The notes beneath the pieces are model-generated. The model was not told the DNA's origin. It did not search any database and saw only the letters and a program-made list of their open reading frames with translations. A DNA stretch of 64,000 nt, taken from contig CAZSRS010000014.1 of the NCBI GenBank assembly GCA_964609625.1, forward strand, positions 33,315 to 97,314. The letters are read 5' to 3'. Source of the stretch: G963674665 sp964609625. Its GTDB lineage: Bacteria > Desulfobacterota > Desulfovibrionia > Desulfovibrionales > Desulfovibrionaceae. This document shows, in pieces, positions 55,223 through 63,708 of this stretch; the stretch's first letter is position 1, and the number at the start of each line of letters is the position of its first letter. The position numbers and the translations under genes were made by a program.

Positions 55223-56881
55223 TTATTCCGATTGCAAATCCTTGACCAGCCGCGCCAGGGCCTGGGCCAGGGACGCGAGATCGGATACCGCCAGGGCGGC
55301 CTGGGCCATGGCCTCGGCCGTGTCCTGGGAGACGGCGTCCACTTCCTCGATGGAGCGGCGAATCTGCTCGCTGGCCGTGGCCTGTTCCCGTGATGTGGTC
55401 ACGATGGCCCGCACCTGTTCCGAAGCGCTGTCAACAAGGGAGACGATCTCGTCCAAGGAGGCACCGGACTTACCGGCCAGGGTCGTGATGTCCTGGATGG
55501 TCGCGACGGAGTGCTCAACATTGCGTACGTTCAGGCGGACACCTTCCTGAATGCCCTTGATGGCCTCGCTTACTTCCCGTGTGGCCAGCATGGTCTTTTC
55601 CGCGAGTTTGCGGACCTCGTCGGCCACCACGGCGAAGCCGCGTCCGGCCTCGCCGGCCCTGGCCGCCTCGATGGCGGCGTTCAGGGCCAGGAGATTGGTC
55701 TGGTCGGCGATATCGGAGATCACGTCGAGAACCCTGCTTATGCCCTCGGCCTTGGCGCCGAGCCCCCCCATTTCGGCCTTGAGGGTATCCGACTGCGAGC
55801 GGAGCGTCTCCACGCTGCGGACGACCTCGGCAACGACCCCCGCGCCTTCCAGGGCCTTGCCGCGGGCGGCTTCTGTCGTATCGGATGCCCGGCCGGCGCT
55901 CTGGGCCACCTCGGCGACACTGCCGCTCACACGTCCGGCCGCGGACACGATTTCGCCGATCCGCCGCGTCTGGACATCCGAGCCCGATGCGGATCGGGAT
56001 ACCTGTCTGTCCAATTCCGTGGAACTCTGGGTGATCACGGTCACAGAGCTTTCCAGCCTGTTGGCCGCGGCGAGCATGCCGTCGCGTTTGGCGGATTCGG
56101 CCTGCTCCTTGGCAAGACGGGCCTGCTCCGTGGCGTTTCTGGCCCGCTCGGCCTCCTGCTGGGCGTCGACCACCCGCTCTTCCAGGCTGTGGTTCAATTC
56201 CGTTATCGCAGCAGTTGCATCAGCTATTTGCATTTTCAGGTTGTTCTTGTCCTGCAAGGCAAACCTGCGCAAGGCGAAGAGCAACGGACAAAGGAAAAGA
56301 ACGAAAACCGCGCTGGTGAGCAGTGAGCGGATGAGGCTGTTGTACGCGATATCGTCGAGAAAGGTGACGGACATGTCCGCGCCCACAACAAGCAGGGAAC
56401 CGTCTTTGGTTATTACGGGAATAAAGACCGATTTGAACGTTCCCCATTGATCTGTATATATCTCATGCCCAGGCTTCAGGGTACGAAACACTTCCCGCAA
56501 CCCTTCGCTGGCGTCGTCATAAGGATCCATGAACGCGGAATAGGAGTTGTCGCGCAACTCCTCTGCAGTGGCGCTGCAGCTCGTGAAATGAATTGTATCG
56601 TCGCGTTTGACCATGCTGTAGATGTAGTCCACACCGGAGCTTTCCGCCACATGGCTGAGGTCCAGTACAAGCTCCCTGTAGGCTTGTTCATCAGGAGGGG
56701 CGCCGAAATGCATGGCCTCTCCAGTGATCGCGGACACGGACATCGCGGCCGCGGTGAGACGTTGATCGAGAACACTCAAGGCTTGCTGGGTTTCATGGCG
56801 ATAGTTGATGATCGCGAATCCCGCGACACCAAGCAGGTAGAAACAGATGCAGGCGGATATCCATCTGGCGCGTGCGCTCAC
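55223..56881 (-). CDS. Methyl-accepting chemotaxis protein
   Basis: Chemoreceptor of 552 residues. An N-terminal membrane helix (ACICFYLLGVAGFAII) and a second near 190-210 enclose a periplasmic sensor domain of about 150 residues, PAS/Cache-like. A coiled coil leads to the signalling tip ADQTNLLALNAAIEAARAGE and GRGFAVVADEVRKLAEKT. No CheB/CheR-binding pentapeptide at the C-terminus is seen. GTG 56881 is preferred because AGGA is 8 nt upstream; TTG 56887 is the alternative. Ligand unknown. Confidence 0.92.
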   Translation of the reverse strand: MSARARWISACICFYLLGVAGFAIINYRHETQQALSVLDQRLTAAAMSVSAITGEAMHFGAPPDEQAYRELVLDLSHVAESSGVDYIYSMVKRDDTIHFTSCSATAEELRDNSYSAFMDPYDDASEGLREVFRTLKPGHEIYTDQWGTFKSVFIPVITKDGSLLVVGADMSVTFLDDIAYNSLIRSLLTSAVFVLFLCPLLFALRRFALQDKNNLKMQIADATAAITELNHSLEERVVDAQQEAERARNATEQARLAKEQAESAKRDGMLAAANRLESSVTVITQSSTELDRQVSRSASGSDVQTRRIGEIVSAAGRVSGSVAEVAQSAGRASDTTEAARGKALEGAGVVAEVVRSVETLRSQSDTLKAEMGGLGAKAEGISRVLDVISDIADQTNLLALNAAIEAARAGEAGRGFAVVADEVRKLAEKTMLATREVSEAIKGIQEGVRLNVRNVEHSVATIQDITTLAGKSGASLDEIVSLVDSASEQVRAIVTTSREQATASEQIRRSIEEVDAVSQDTAEAMAQAALAVSDLASLAQALARLVKDLQSE

Positions 56882-57039
56882 GGGCAAGATCCTGGTTTAG
56901 AAGTGTTTTGGAGCGGAGAGGCGGTATACATCTCATATCCTCTTCATGCCGCGTCGGCAAGAGTCGGAAGCGGATCCATGCGTTTGCGGCGGGGGAGCGG
57001 GCTCGACAGCCGTCCCAGCCTGGGCTACAAGGCCGGGAG

Positions 57040-58065
57040 TTGTTGTCCGAGATCAGTACCCGGGAGGAAACCGGCATCGAGGCTTTTCTGGAAATCCGCA
57101 ACGTGAGCAAGCACTTCGCCGTGCGCGGCAGGGCCCTGGACACCGAGGCCCCCCGTGTACTGCGCGCCGTGGACGGGGTCAACCTGATGTTGCACAAGGG
57201 TGAGACCCTGGGCTTGGTTGGCGAGAGCGGCTGCGGCAAGAGCACACTGGCCAGGATGGTGGTGCGGCTGCTCCGCCCCACCGGGGGGGCGATCCTGCTC
57301 CAGGGCGGCGACGTCTGGTCGCCGGCCCTGGGCAAGGAACTGCCCCGCCGCGTGCAGATGATCTTCCAGGACCCCTTTTCCTCGCTCAACCCCAGGCAGA
57401 AGGTGGGCAACGCCATCGCGGAGGGGCTGCTCATCCACAAAACCCCTCCCACGGCACGCGGCCGCAGGGAGCGGGTGCTCGATCTCCTGGAGAACGTCGG
57501 CCTGAGCATGGAGCATGTGGGCCGCTATCCCCACGAATTCTCCGGGGGGCAACGCCAGCGCATCGCCATAGCCCGGGCCCTGGCCCTGAACCCGGAGCTG
57601 CTGGTCTGCGACGAGCCTGTCTCGGCCCTGGACGTCTCCATCCAGGCCCAGGTGCTCAACCTTCTGGTCTCGCTGCAACAACGGCTGGGCCTGACGTATC
57701 TGTTCATCTCCCACGACCTTTCGGTGGTCAGCCACATGGCCGACCGCGTGGCCGTCATGTACCTGGGGCGAGTGGTGGAACTCGCCCCCAGCACCGCACT
57801 TTACAAAACGCCGCTGCACCCTTACACCAAGGCGCTCCTGGCGGCCGTGCCCGTGCCAGATCCCATTGCGGCGCGGAAACGGAACGCCGCCCGCCTGCAC
57901 GGCGACCTGCCCGCTCCGGACAGCTTGGCAGCCGCGGGGGCGATGTGCCCCTTTGCTCCCCGCTGTCCCGAAGTGATGTCGGTGTGCAGGGAGCGGGATC
58001 CCCGCTTGAAGGAGCTGGCGCCCGGACATTCCACGGCCTGCTTTCTGTACACGGACGGGGGGTGA
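57040..58065 (+). CDS. Oligo/dipeptide ABC transporter ATPase (OppF/DppF type), isolated
   Basis: ATPase of about 341 residues. Walker A is GESGCGKST, the Q-loop is FQDPFSSLNPRQ, the signature is FSGGQRQRIAIARAL, Walker B is LLVCDEPVSALD, and the C-terminal oligo_HPY cluster is CPFAPRCPEVMSVC. This normally partners with OppD/DppD and permeases, yet none is adjacent; a chemoreceptor lies upstream on the opposite strand. The open frame goes back to 56872 but no good start exists. TTG 57040 after GGCCGGGAG is a best guess. An uncertain start and missing partners are odd. Confidence 0.85.
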   Translation: MLSEISTREETGIEAFLEIRNVSKHFAVRGRALDTEAPRVLRAVDGVNLMLHKGETLGLVGESGCGKSTLARMVVRLLRPTGGAILLQGGDVWSPALGKELPRRVQMIFQDPFSSLNPRQKVGNAIAEGLLIHKTPPTARGRRERVLDLLENVGLSMEHVGRYPHEFSGGQRQRIAIARALALNPELLVCDEPVSALDVSIQAQVLNLLVSLQQRLGLTYLFISHDLSVVSHMADRVAVMYLGRVVELAPSTALYKTPLHPYTKALLAAVPVPDPIAARKRNAARLHGDLPAPDSLAAAGAMCPFAPRCPEVMSVCRERDPRLKELAPGHSTACFLYTDGG

Positions 58066-58157
58066 TCGCCGCTTTCCGCCCCTTGACGTGGGCCTGTTCC
58101 ATACGCATTTTTTCCTTTTGCGTGACATTTGAAAGCCGAATCCATAAGGAGTCATCG

Positions 58158-58655
58158 ATGCCCAAGACCTTTCACGACGCACTCAGGGACGTGGCCGAGA
58201 TCATGCAGTTCGAGAACTGGCTGCGTTTCTATTTTATCCAAGACGAGGGCGACGACCTGGTGTTGCGCGTTCCTGAACCGGCCAGGGAGAAGATCACGAG
58301 CCAATACGCGCATCTGGTTCCGCTCCTGGAAGGCATGAACGATGCAGCCATGAGCTACGAGAAATCCTTGAGCACGGTCTGCCAGTTCGTGGTCACCACC
58401 CTGGAGGGCAAACAGTATCCCAGCGGTGTCGTCGGCAGTGTCTTCGACAGCCCCGAATTCCAGAAGGAAATGCAGTTGTTTCAGATTTGGGTCCAGGTCC
58501 ATGAGGAACAGCTGGAGCAGGCGCCCATGGAGTTCGGCACCTGGAAGAACCTGTTCACCGACTGGAAGAATTCCGAACAGGTGCGGCAGCGGGTAAAGGC
58601 CATCGACAAGGACATGCAGCGCGTGGCGCAGTGCGGCACCAAGACGGTGCAATGA
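58158..58655 (+). CDS. Small conserved-looking hypothetical protein
   Basis: Product of 165 residues, acidic and largely helical, with aromatic clusters (FENWLRFYFIQDEGDDLVLRVP, FQIWVQVHEEQLEQAP). No domain recognised and no membrane helix. AAGGAG lies 6 nt before ATG 58158. Its stop overlaps the next gene, a thioesterase, as ATGA, so the two are coupled. The motif CCGCCCCTTGACGTGG lies at 58076-58091, as in front of the duplicated genes further on. Confidence 0.75.
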   Translation: MPKTFHDALRDVAEIMQFENWLRFYFIQDEGDDLVLRVPEPAREKITSQYAHLVPLLEGMNDAAMSYEKSLSTVCQFVVTTLEGKQYPSGVVGSVFDSPEFQKEMQLFQIWVQVHEEQLEQAPMEFGTWKNLFTDWKNSEQVRQRVKAIDKDMQRVAQCGTKTVQ

Positions 58656-59146
58656 GCGAAGCGACAAACACCCCCCTGCCTCCGCGACCGTCCAGCGAGA
58701 CCCGCGTGGTGCTGGCGCAGCTCATGCTGCCGCAGGACACCAACCCGGCCGGACACATCCACGGCGGCGTGATCCTCAAGTACATCGACACCGCCGCGGC
58801 CATGGTGGCCATGCGCCATGCCCGGGGCAACGCCGTGACCGCATCCATCGACCGCCTGGACTTTCTCAAGCCGGTCTATGTCGGTGAGTTGGTGCATTTC
58901 AAGGCCAGCCTGAACTGGGTGGGCCGCTCGTCCATGATCGTGGGCGTGCGCGTGGAAGGGGAGAACCTGTTCACCGGCGAGATCAGGCACACGGCCTCGG
59001 CCTATCTGACCTTCGTGGCCCTGAATCCCCGGGGCAAACCCATGCCGGTCCCCCCCCTGCTGCTGGAGGACGAGACCGACAAACGCCGCTTCCAAGAAGC
59101 TGCCGTGCGTCAGGAAATCTGCAAACTGCACCGGGAGCATGCCTGA
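58652..59146 (+). CDS. Acyl-CoA thioesterase (hotdog, YciA/BACH type)
   Basis: Hotdog-fold acyl-CoA hydrolase of 164 residues. The family features are LPQDTNPAGHIHGGVILKYID, the catalytic Asp region and VTASIDRLDFLKPVYVGEL. It probably controls acyl-CoA levels in the cytoplasm. ATG 58652 overlaps the hypothetical protein upstream by 4 nt. A downstream intergenic stretch holds a promoter for the coiled-coil gene. Confidence 0.92.
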   Translation: MSEATNTPLPPRPSSETRVVLAQLMLPQDTNPAGHIHGGVILKYIDTAAAMVAMRHARGNAVTASIDRLDFLKPVYVGELVHFKASLNWVGRSSMIVGVRVEGENLFTGEIRHTASAYLTFVALNPRGKPMPVPPLLLEDETDKRRFQEAAVRQEICKLHREHA

Positions 59147-59173
59147 TCGAGTCGGTCCGGGCCTGACCGCCCC

Positions 59174-59202
59174 TTGACGTGGTGACCTTTTCGTCGGATA
59201 CT
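59174..59202 (+). promoter_or_regulatory. Sigma70 promoter giving an apparently leaderless mRNA, copy 1
   Basis: TTGACG at 59174-59179, 17 nt, GATACT at 59197-59202. The predicted start site, about 7 nt after the -10, falls on the A of ATG 59209. No Shine-Dalgarno sequence fits between. The same arrangement is repeated in copy 2. Confidence 0.65.
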
Positions 59203-59208
59203 GTATCA

Positions 59209-59469
59209 ATGTTGACCTTCGATCAGATAAAGGCCATCGAGAACGCCCTGGGCACGGACAAGGCCGGGCCTGTGATCCAGGCCCTGGAGACCGTGGAGGA
59301 GCGCGTCAAGGCCTCCATGGTCCAGGAACTGGTGACCAAAGACCATCTCGACCTGCGAATGGCGGAACTCGAAACCAGGATCAAGGCCCTGGAAGTCACG
59401 CTCACCCTGCGCATGGGTGCCATGCTCGCCGTGGTGCTGGCCGTTGTCGCTGCCCTGAAGGTGTTGTAG
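59209..59469 (+). CDS. Small coiled-coil single-pass membrane protein (DUF1640-like), copy 1
   Basis: Product of 86 residues. A soluble helix (MLTFDQIKAIENALG) and a charged coiled coil (DHLDLRMAELETRIKALE) end in one C-terminal membrane helix (GAMLAVVLAVVAALKVL). This layout matches short DUF1640-like proteins of unknown function. ATG 59209 is preferred over GTG 59179 because the promoter -10 ends at 59202. Nothing indicates the role; a tail-anchored oligomer is plausible from the heptads. Confidence 0.8.
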   Translation: MLTFDQIKAIENALGTDKAGPVIQALETVEERVKASMVQELVTKDHLDLRMAELETRIKALEVTLTLRMGAMLAVVLAVVAALKVL

Positions 59470-59539
59470 CGAGCCCTCTGCGTCCCTCTTTGTTCAGCAA
59501 GAAACACCGAGGACAGTCCTTGTCGGGCCTGGCCGCCCC

Positions 59540-59568
59540 TTGACGTGGTGACCTTTTCGCCGGATACT
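59540..59568 (+). promoter_or_regulatory. Sigma70 promoter giving an apparently leaderless mRNA, copy 2
   Basis: TTGACG at 59540-59545, 17 nt, GATACT at 59563-59568, followed by 6 nt and ATG 59575. It is identical in layout to copy 1, so the spacing of -10 to start codon has been kept after duplication. Confidence 0.65.
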
Positions 59569-59574
59569 GTATCA

Positions 59575-59856
59575 ATGTTGACCTTCGATCAGATAAAGGC
59601 CATCGAGAACGCCCTGGGCACGGACAAGGCCGGGCCTGTGATCCAGGCCCTGGAGACCGTGGAGGAGCGCGTCAAGGCCTCCATGGTCCAGGAACTGGTG
59701 ACCAAAGACCATCTCGACCTGCGAATGGCGGAACTCGACATCAAATTTGCGGAAATCGAAGCCAGGATCAAGGCCCTGGAAGTCACGCTCACCCTGCGCA
59801 TGGGTGCCATGCTCGCCGTGGTGCTGGCCGTTGTCGCTGCCCTGAAGCTGCTTTAG
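59575..59856 (+). CDS. Small coiled-coil single-pass membrane protein (DUF1640-like), copy 2
   Basis: Product of 93 residues, near-identical to copy 1 for the first 54 residues. Seven extra residues (within DIKFAEIEARIKALE) lengthen the coiled coil by one heptad, followed by the same C-terminal membrane helix ending AALKLL. The exact heptad size of the insertion keeps the coiled-coil register, so both copies could form mixed oligomers (inference). The 145 nt downstream hold no gene. Confidence 0.8.
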   Translation: MLTFDQIKAIENALGTDKAGPVIQALETVEERVKASMVQELVTKDHLDLRMAELDIKFAEIEARIKALEVTLTLRMGAMLAVVLAVVAALKLL

Positions 59857-60001
59857 CCTTTCCCTCCCGTCGCTCCATTCCTGCTTCTCGTCTACTGGGG
59901 ACAGTGCCTCAAACTGTCGCGGCCTGGGGATACGCCCGCCCATCGGGCATTGCCACCTTGAGCTTTTCGAGGGCAATCTGGGAGCAACCAAGCCCCGGGG
60001 A

Positions 60002-61480
60002 TCAGGAATGAGGCACCGCATCGAGGGGCGCTTCCCGCTCCCTGCCGATAGCGTACTGCTTGAGCAGGGCGTAGAGCCGCTGGCGGGAGAGTCCGGAAAT
60101 GTCACATGCCTTGGGAATGTCCCATTTCGTCTCGTGCATGAGCAGCTCCAGGTACTCCCGCTCCACCTGGGCGATGGCGGTGTTGCGGTGATCCTTGAGG
60201 GTGGGCAGGGTGAGCAGTGTGGCATCGGCAAGAAGTCCACTCCCTGCCGGGGTGGGCCGCGGTTTTGAGACATGCCGGAGTTCAGGCCCGTCCGTTTTGC
60301 GTTCCAGGGAGTCGCGGGCCAGTTGGGCGCGGATCTCCACGGGCAGGTGCCTGGGGTAGAGAATGGTGTCGCTCCCTGCCGCGGCAAGGGCGTGCTCGAT
60401 GGCGTGCAGCAGTTCCCGTACGTTGCCTGGCCAGGAGTATTCCTGGAGTACGTCAAAGAACTCGGATGAGAAGCCTTTTCTGGCAATGCTTCGGTTCTGG
60501 GTGGTCTGGTGGATGAAGTGGTGGGCCAGGATCTGGACATCCCCTACGCGTTCGCGCAGCGGGGGCACGCTGATGGTGATGGTGCGCAGCCTGAAGAGCA
60601 GATCCTGCCTGAATTTCCAGGTGCTGACCATGGCCTCGAGGTCACGGTTGGTGGCAGCCACCAAACGGAAGTTGCTGTACACTTCGTTCAGACCACCGAC
60701 GGGGCGGAAGCGGCGATTCTGCAGGACCCTGAGGAAGGATTTTTGGATGGACATGGGCAGTTCGCCTACCTCGTCCAGGAAGAGGGTGCCTTCGTGGGCC
60801 TGGCGCAGGAGCCCCATGGTGGAGCGATCCGCGCCGGTGAACGAGCCTTTTTCGTGTCCGAAAAGGATGCTTTCCACCAGGTTTTCGGGCAGTGCGCCGC
60901 AGTCCACCACAATGAAGGGTTTGCCCGCGCGGGGGCTGTTGGCGTGGATGGCTCGGGCGAAGAGTTCCTTGCCGGTACCGGTCTCCCCGGTGATGAGCAC
61001 GTTGCAGTCGCTGCCCGAGGCCTGGGCCATGAGTTCCAGGCAGTTCAGAAGCCGTCTGCTCTCACCCACGATCCCTTCGCGTTTGAGTATCTTTGGGTGT
61101 CGCGTGTTCTTTTTCTTTTCATAGTACTCTATGGCCCGCTGCACCGGGAGCTGGATCTTGTTCAAGGTCGGCGGCTTGGGGATATAGTTCCAGGCGCCGC
61201 TGCGGATGGCCAGCTCGGCTCCGTCCGGATCGCTGGAACCGGAGAGGATGATCACCTCCGGGTAGCACTCGCTTTCCCGGATGCGGGGGAGCGCTTCCAG
61301 GCCGTTGCCGTCGGGCAGGCGGATATCCAGGATGGCGACCTCGTAGACGTTGCGCTCCAACAGCGAAAAGGCCTGTGCCAGGGTGTGGGCGCAATCGCAT
61401 TCGTGGCCCATCCTCTGTATCACGAGGGACAGCGCCTTGCAGAGCTGCACGTCGTCATCGATGATCAACAACCTGGACAT
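60002..61480 (-). CDS. Sigma54-dependent NtrC-family response regulator
   Basis: Activator of 492 residues. The receiver has IIDDD and phosphoacceptor Asp52 (AILDIRLPDGNG), and a Lys in YIPKPP. The AAA+ domain has Walker A GETGTGKE and ESILFGHEKGSFTGA, a GAFTGA-type sigma54 contact (Ser replacing Ala), plus FLDEVGELP. A Fis-type helix-turn-helix closes the protein (KACDISGLSRQRLYALLKQY). ATG 61480 has AAGGGAG 9 nt upstream; GTG 61504 is less likely. The hybrid kinase just upstream is its likely partner; hdrA is a candidate target. Confidence 0.94.
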   Translation of the reverse strand: MSRLLIIDDDVQLCKALSLVIQRMGHECDCAHTLAQAFSLLERNVYEVAILDIRLPDGNGLEALPRIRESECYPEVIILSGSSDPDGAELAIRSGAWNYIPKPPTLNKIQLPVQRAIEYYEKKKNTRHPKILKREGIVGESRRLLNCLELMAQASGSDCNVLITGETGTGKELFARAIHANSPRAGKPFIVVDCGALPENLVESILFGHEKGSFTGADRSTMGLLRQAHEGTLFLDEVGELPMSIQKSFLRVLQNRRFRPVGGLNEVYSNFRLVAATNRDLEAMVSTWKFRQDLLFRLRTITISVPPLRERVGDVQILAHHFIHQTTQNRSIARKGFSSEFFDVLQEYSWPGNVRELLHAIEHALAAAGSDTILYPRHLPVEIRAQLARDSLERKTDGPELRHVSKPRPTPAGSGLLADATLLTLPTLKDHRNTAIAQVEREYLELLMHETKWDIPKACDISGLSRQRLYALLKQYAIGREREAPLDAVPHS

Positions 61481-61496
61481 GGTCGTGGGACTCCCT

Positions 61497-63365
61497 TCAT
61501 CCACCGATGTTCAGGGTTTCCAGCAGGAGGCGCAGTTCGTCCATGCGGAAGGGCTTGCAGATCACTGCTCTTGCGCCGCAGGCCTTGGCTCGCTCCTGCA
61601 GGGAGTTTTCAGAATAGTGGGTGCTCAAGAACACGGGCATTTCTGGCCGGTTGAGCAGGATCTCTCTGGTGAGGTCCATGCCACCCATTTCGGCCAGGTT
61701 CAGCTCGACGATCACCAGGTCGAAACTGTCCGGGTATTGGCGGAACAGGGCCAGAGCTTCGAAGGCATTGCTGGAGATGGTGACCTTGTGCCCAAGTTCG
61801 AGCAGGGTTGCCCGGGCGTCCTGGATCGTGAGGGCGTTGTCGTCCACCAGCATGATGCTCAGGCCTGAGTCGCGTCCGTTGCCGGAGAGCATGCCAGCGG
61901 CGTCCGACTGGTCCTCGAGTTCGTCGCTTTTGGGTAGCAACACGGTGAAGCAGCTGCCCTTGCCGGGAGTACTGGCCACATCTATGGCCCCTTGGAGGGA
62001 GGTGATGATGTTCTGCACCACGGCCAAGCCCAGGCCGGTGCCTTTTCCGTCGTGCCTGGTGGTGAAGAACGGGTCGAAGATGCGGTTCAGATCCTTGGGA
62101 GGAATGCCGCACCCCGTATCGCTCACCTCCAAGCATATGTAATCGCCTGGGTTAATTGATTGATAGTCATTGAGTTGGAGTTCAACGTGCTTGTCATACA
62201 GCCTGACGCACAGCTCCCCGCCCTGGGGCTCCATGGCATGGGCCGCGTTGGTGAAGAGGTTCATGATCACCTGATGGACCATGCCGGGATCGGCCAGCAG
62301 GATGTCTGATTCGGCCTCGTTGTGATAGAACACCGTGATGTTCGGCGGCAGGGATGGCTTGAGGAGTTTGAGACATTCCTTGACGATGCTGCCCAGGGAA
62401 AAGGGAATGGGTTTGTCCTGCTCGCGCTCCCTGCCGAGGCCGAGGATTTGCTCCACCAGGCCCTTGGCCCGGTTGGCCGCGTCGAGAATCTCGCACATGG
62501 AGGCGTGCATGGGGTCCGCGACGTCCAATCCTTGCATACACAGCTCGGCATGCAGGATGATGGGGCCGAGGATGTTGTTGAAGTCGTGGGCCAGACCACC
62601 GGCCAGGGTGGCTATGGCCTCCATTTTCTGGGCCTGCCTGAGTTGGCGTTCCAGGATGGATAAATCCGTGACGTCCCTCCAGACACTGACGTACCCCAGA
62701 GCCTTGCTGCGCTTGTAGCGGATGCGGGAGACGGTCTTGTCGCATTCGAAGACGCTGCCGTCCTTGCGGGTGTTGCGTGTCCTGCCGGCCCAGATGTCGG
62801 AGTGCTCCAGGAAACTCACGATGCTGCGCAGCAACTTGGCCTGATCCTCTCCCTTGTAGAGCATCTCGATGTTTTTTCCAGTCACCTCGTGTTGCGGGTA
62901 CCCGGTCATGGCCTCGAAGGACTGGTTTACGTATTGGATGTTGAAGTCGTTATCGAGCAGGATGATGGCCTCATAGGCCTGCTCTATGGCGTTGGCGAGC
63001 CGGAAGCGCTGCTCCTCCGCGTGCTTTGGCTGGGAGATATCGCGTACAGCCACCACCACCAAGAGTACAACCCCTGCATCGTCGCGCACGGGTTCCACTA
63101 CGGCCGTGAAGGTGGCTCCGCTGGAAGTCTCGTCCTGGCAACACACGCTTTTTCCGGATTGAAAGACCTGCAGCATGAAGGTCCGCCGGCGTTCGGATAC
63201 TTCCTGCGGAAAGAGGGAGAAGAAGTCGCTCCCCGTGAGTTTGGTCGTGGGAATCCCCAACCTGGTGGCCAGGGCCTCGTTTGCCTGGATCACACAACCG
63301 GTTGGGTCAAGGATCACGCAAGGTTCGGCTGTCACGGCCAGAAGCGCTGTGTGCAAGGCGTCCAT
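61497..63365 (-). CDS. PAS-PAS hybrid histidine kinase with a receiver lacking the phosphoacceptor Asp
   Basis: Soluble kinase of 622 residues. Two PAS domains (about 10-125 and 130-245) precede HisKA with LAGGLAHDFNNILGP and an HATPase with FTNAAHAMEPQG, SDTGCGIPP and GTGLGLAVVQNI. A C-terminal receiver has MLVDDNALTIQDA and VICKPFRMDEL, but where Asp is expected the sequence is VIVELNLAEMGG, with Glu. It is thus probably a pseudo-receiver. ATG 63365 has AAGGA 7 nt upstream; longer frames to 63626 lack a ribosome site. It is transcribed with the NtrC regulator after a 16-nt gap. Confidence 0.92.
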   Translation of the reverse strand: MDALHTALLAVTAEPCVILDPTGCVIQANEALATRLGIPTTKLTGSDFFSLFPQEVSERRRTFMLQVFQSGKSVCCQDETSSGATFTAVVEPVRDDAGVVLLVVVAVRDISQPKHAEEQRFRLANAIEQAYEAIILLDNDFNIQYVNQSFEAMTGYPQHEVTGKNIEMLYKGEDQAKLLRSIVSFLEHSDIWAGRTRNTRKDGSVFECDKTVSRIRYKRSKALGYVSVWRDVTDLSILERQLRQAQKMEAIATLAGGLAHDFNNILGPIILHAELCMQGLDVADPMHASMCEILDAANRAKGLVEQILGLGREREQDKPIPFSLGSIVKECLKLLKPSLPPNITVFYHNEAESDILLADPGMVHQVIMNLFTNAAHAMEPQGGELCVRLYDKHVELQLNDYQSINPGDYICLEVSDTGCGIPPKDLNRIFDPFFTTRHDGKGTGLGLAVVQNIITSLQGAIDVASTPGKGSCFTVLLPKSDELEDQSDAAGMLSGNGRDSGLSIMLVDDNALTIQDARATLLELGHKVTISSNAFEALALFRQYPDSFDLVIVELNLAEMGGMDLTREILLNRPEMPVFLSTHYSENSLQERAKACGARAVICKPFRMDELRLLLETLNIGG

Positions 63366-63491
63366 GGCTGCTTCCTTGTCTGCCTTCCTACCGGATACTG
63401 TCATCGGAAGCGGGGGACACAACAGCCCCGCATGCGTGAGAGAGCCGGCACGAATGATCAGACTGCATGTCGGGCTTGCTGTCTCGGGGTA

Positions 63492-63518
63492 CAAGACTGT
63501 CTTGCCGCGCAAGACAGT
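63492..63518. promoter_or_regulatory. CAAGAC/GTCTTG inverted repeats, candidate activator site
   Basis: CAAGAC (63492-63497), T, GTCTTG (63499-63504), CCGCG and CAAGAC (63510-63515) give two overlapping palindromes. The longer is ACTGTCTTG, 5 nt, CAAGACAGT (63496-63518). Their centre is about 115 bp upstream of the sigma54-type element at 63621. This is a usual distance for an NtrC-type enhancer, and the divergent kinase-regulator genes lie beside it. Confidence 0.6.
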
Positions 63519-63620
63519 TGTTGTCCTTTCTCGTGAGACTTTCACCGCAGCATACACGTTTTTTTTTCTTGTGCAAAGAGAAAACCCGCCAATAATAAGC
63601 CTTTTTACACACGGCGTCTT

Positions 63621-63636
63621 CGGCACGATTCTTGTT
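63621..63636 (+). promoter_or_regulatory. Candidate sigma54 (-24/-12) promoter of hdrA
   Basis: CGGCACGATTCTTGTT fits the TGGCACG-N4-TTGCW pattern, with C for T at the first position and TTGT for TTGC. It is 73 nt before hdrA, which begins after ACAGGAG. Together with the upstream inverted repeats and the adjacent NtrC-family gene, this supports sigma54 control. Confidence 0.6.
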
Positions 63637-63708
63637 CAAAGGAGGGCAGACAAGGGCATACCCGAGCCCAGGGCTACGCACATTCACAATTCAACAGGAG
63701 CAGCAGCC

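Larger units (their letters stand above)
59158..59856 (+). repeat. Tandem duplication of promoter and coiled-coil gene
   Basis: Copy 1 is 59158-59469 and copy 2 is 59524-59856, starting 366 nt apart. The first 200 or so coding bases and the promoter are nearly identical; differences are single bases plus a 21-nt insertion (7 codons) in copy 2 in the coiled coil. The final codons differ slightly. Such closeness on synonymous sites points to a very recent duplication or gene conversion. Confidence 0.9.

Noticed and set aside
63366..63626. Longer N-terminus of the hybrid kinase
   Set aside because: The extra codons give no domain, overlap the inverted-repeat regulatory sites and lack a ribosome site; ATG 63365 has one.
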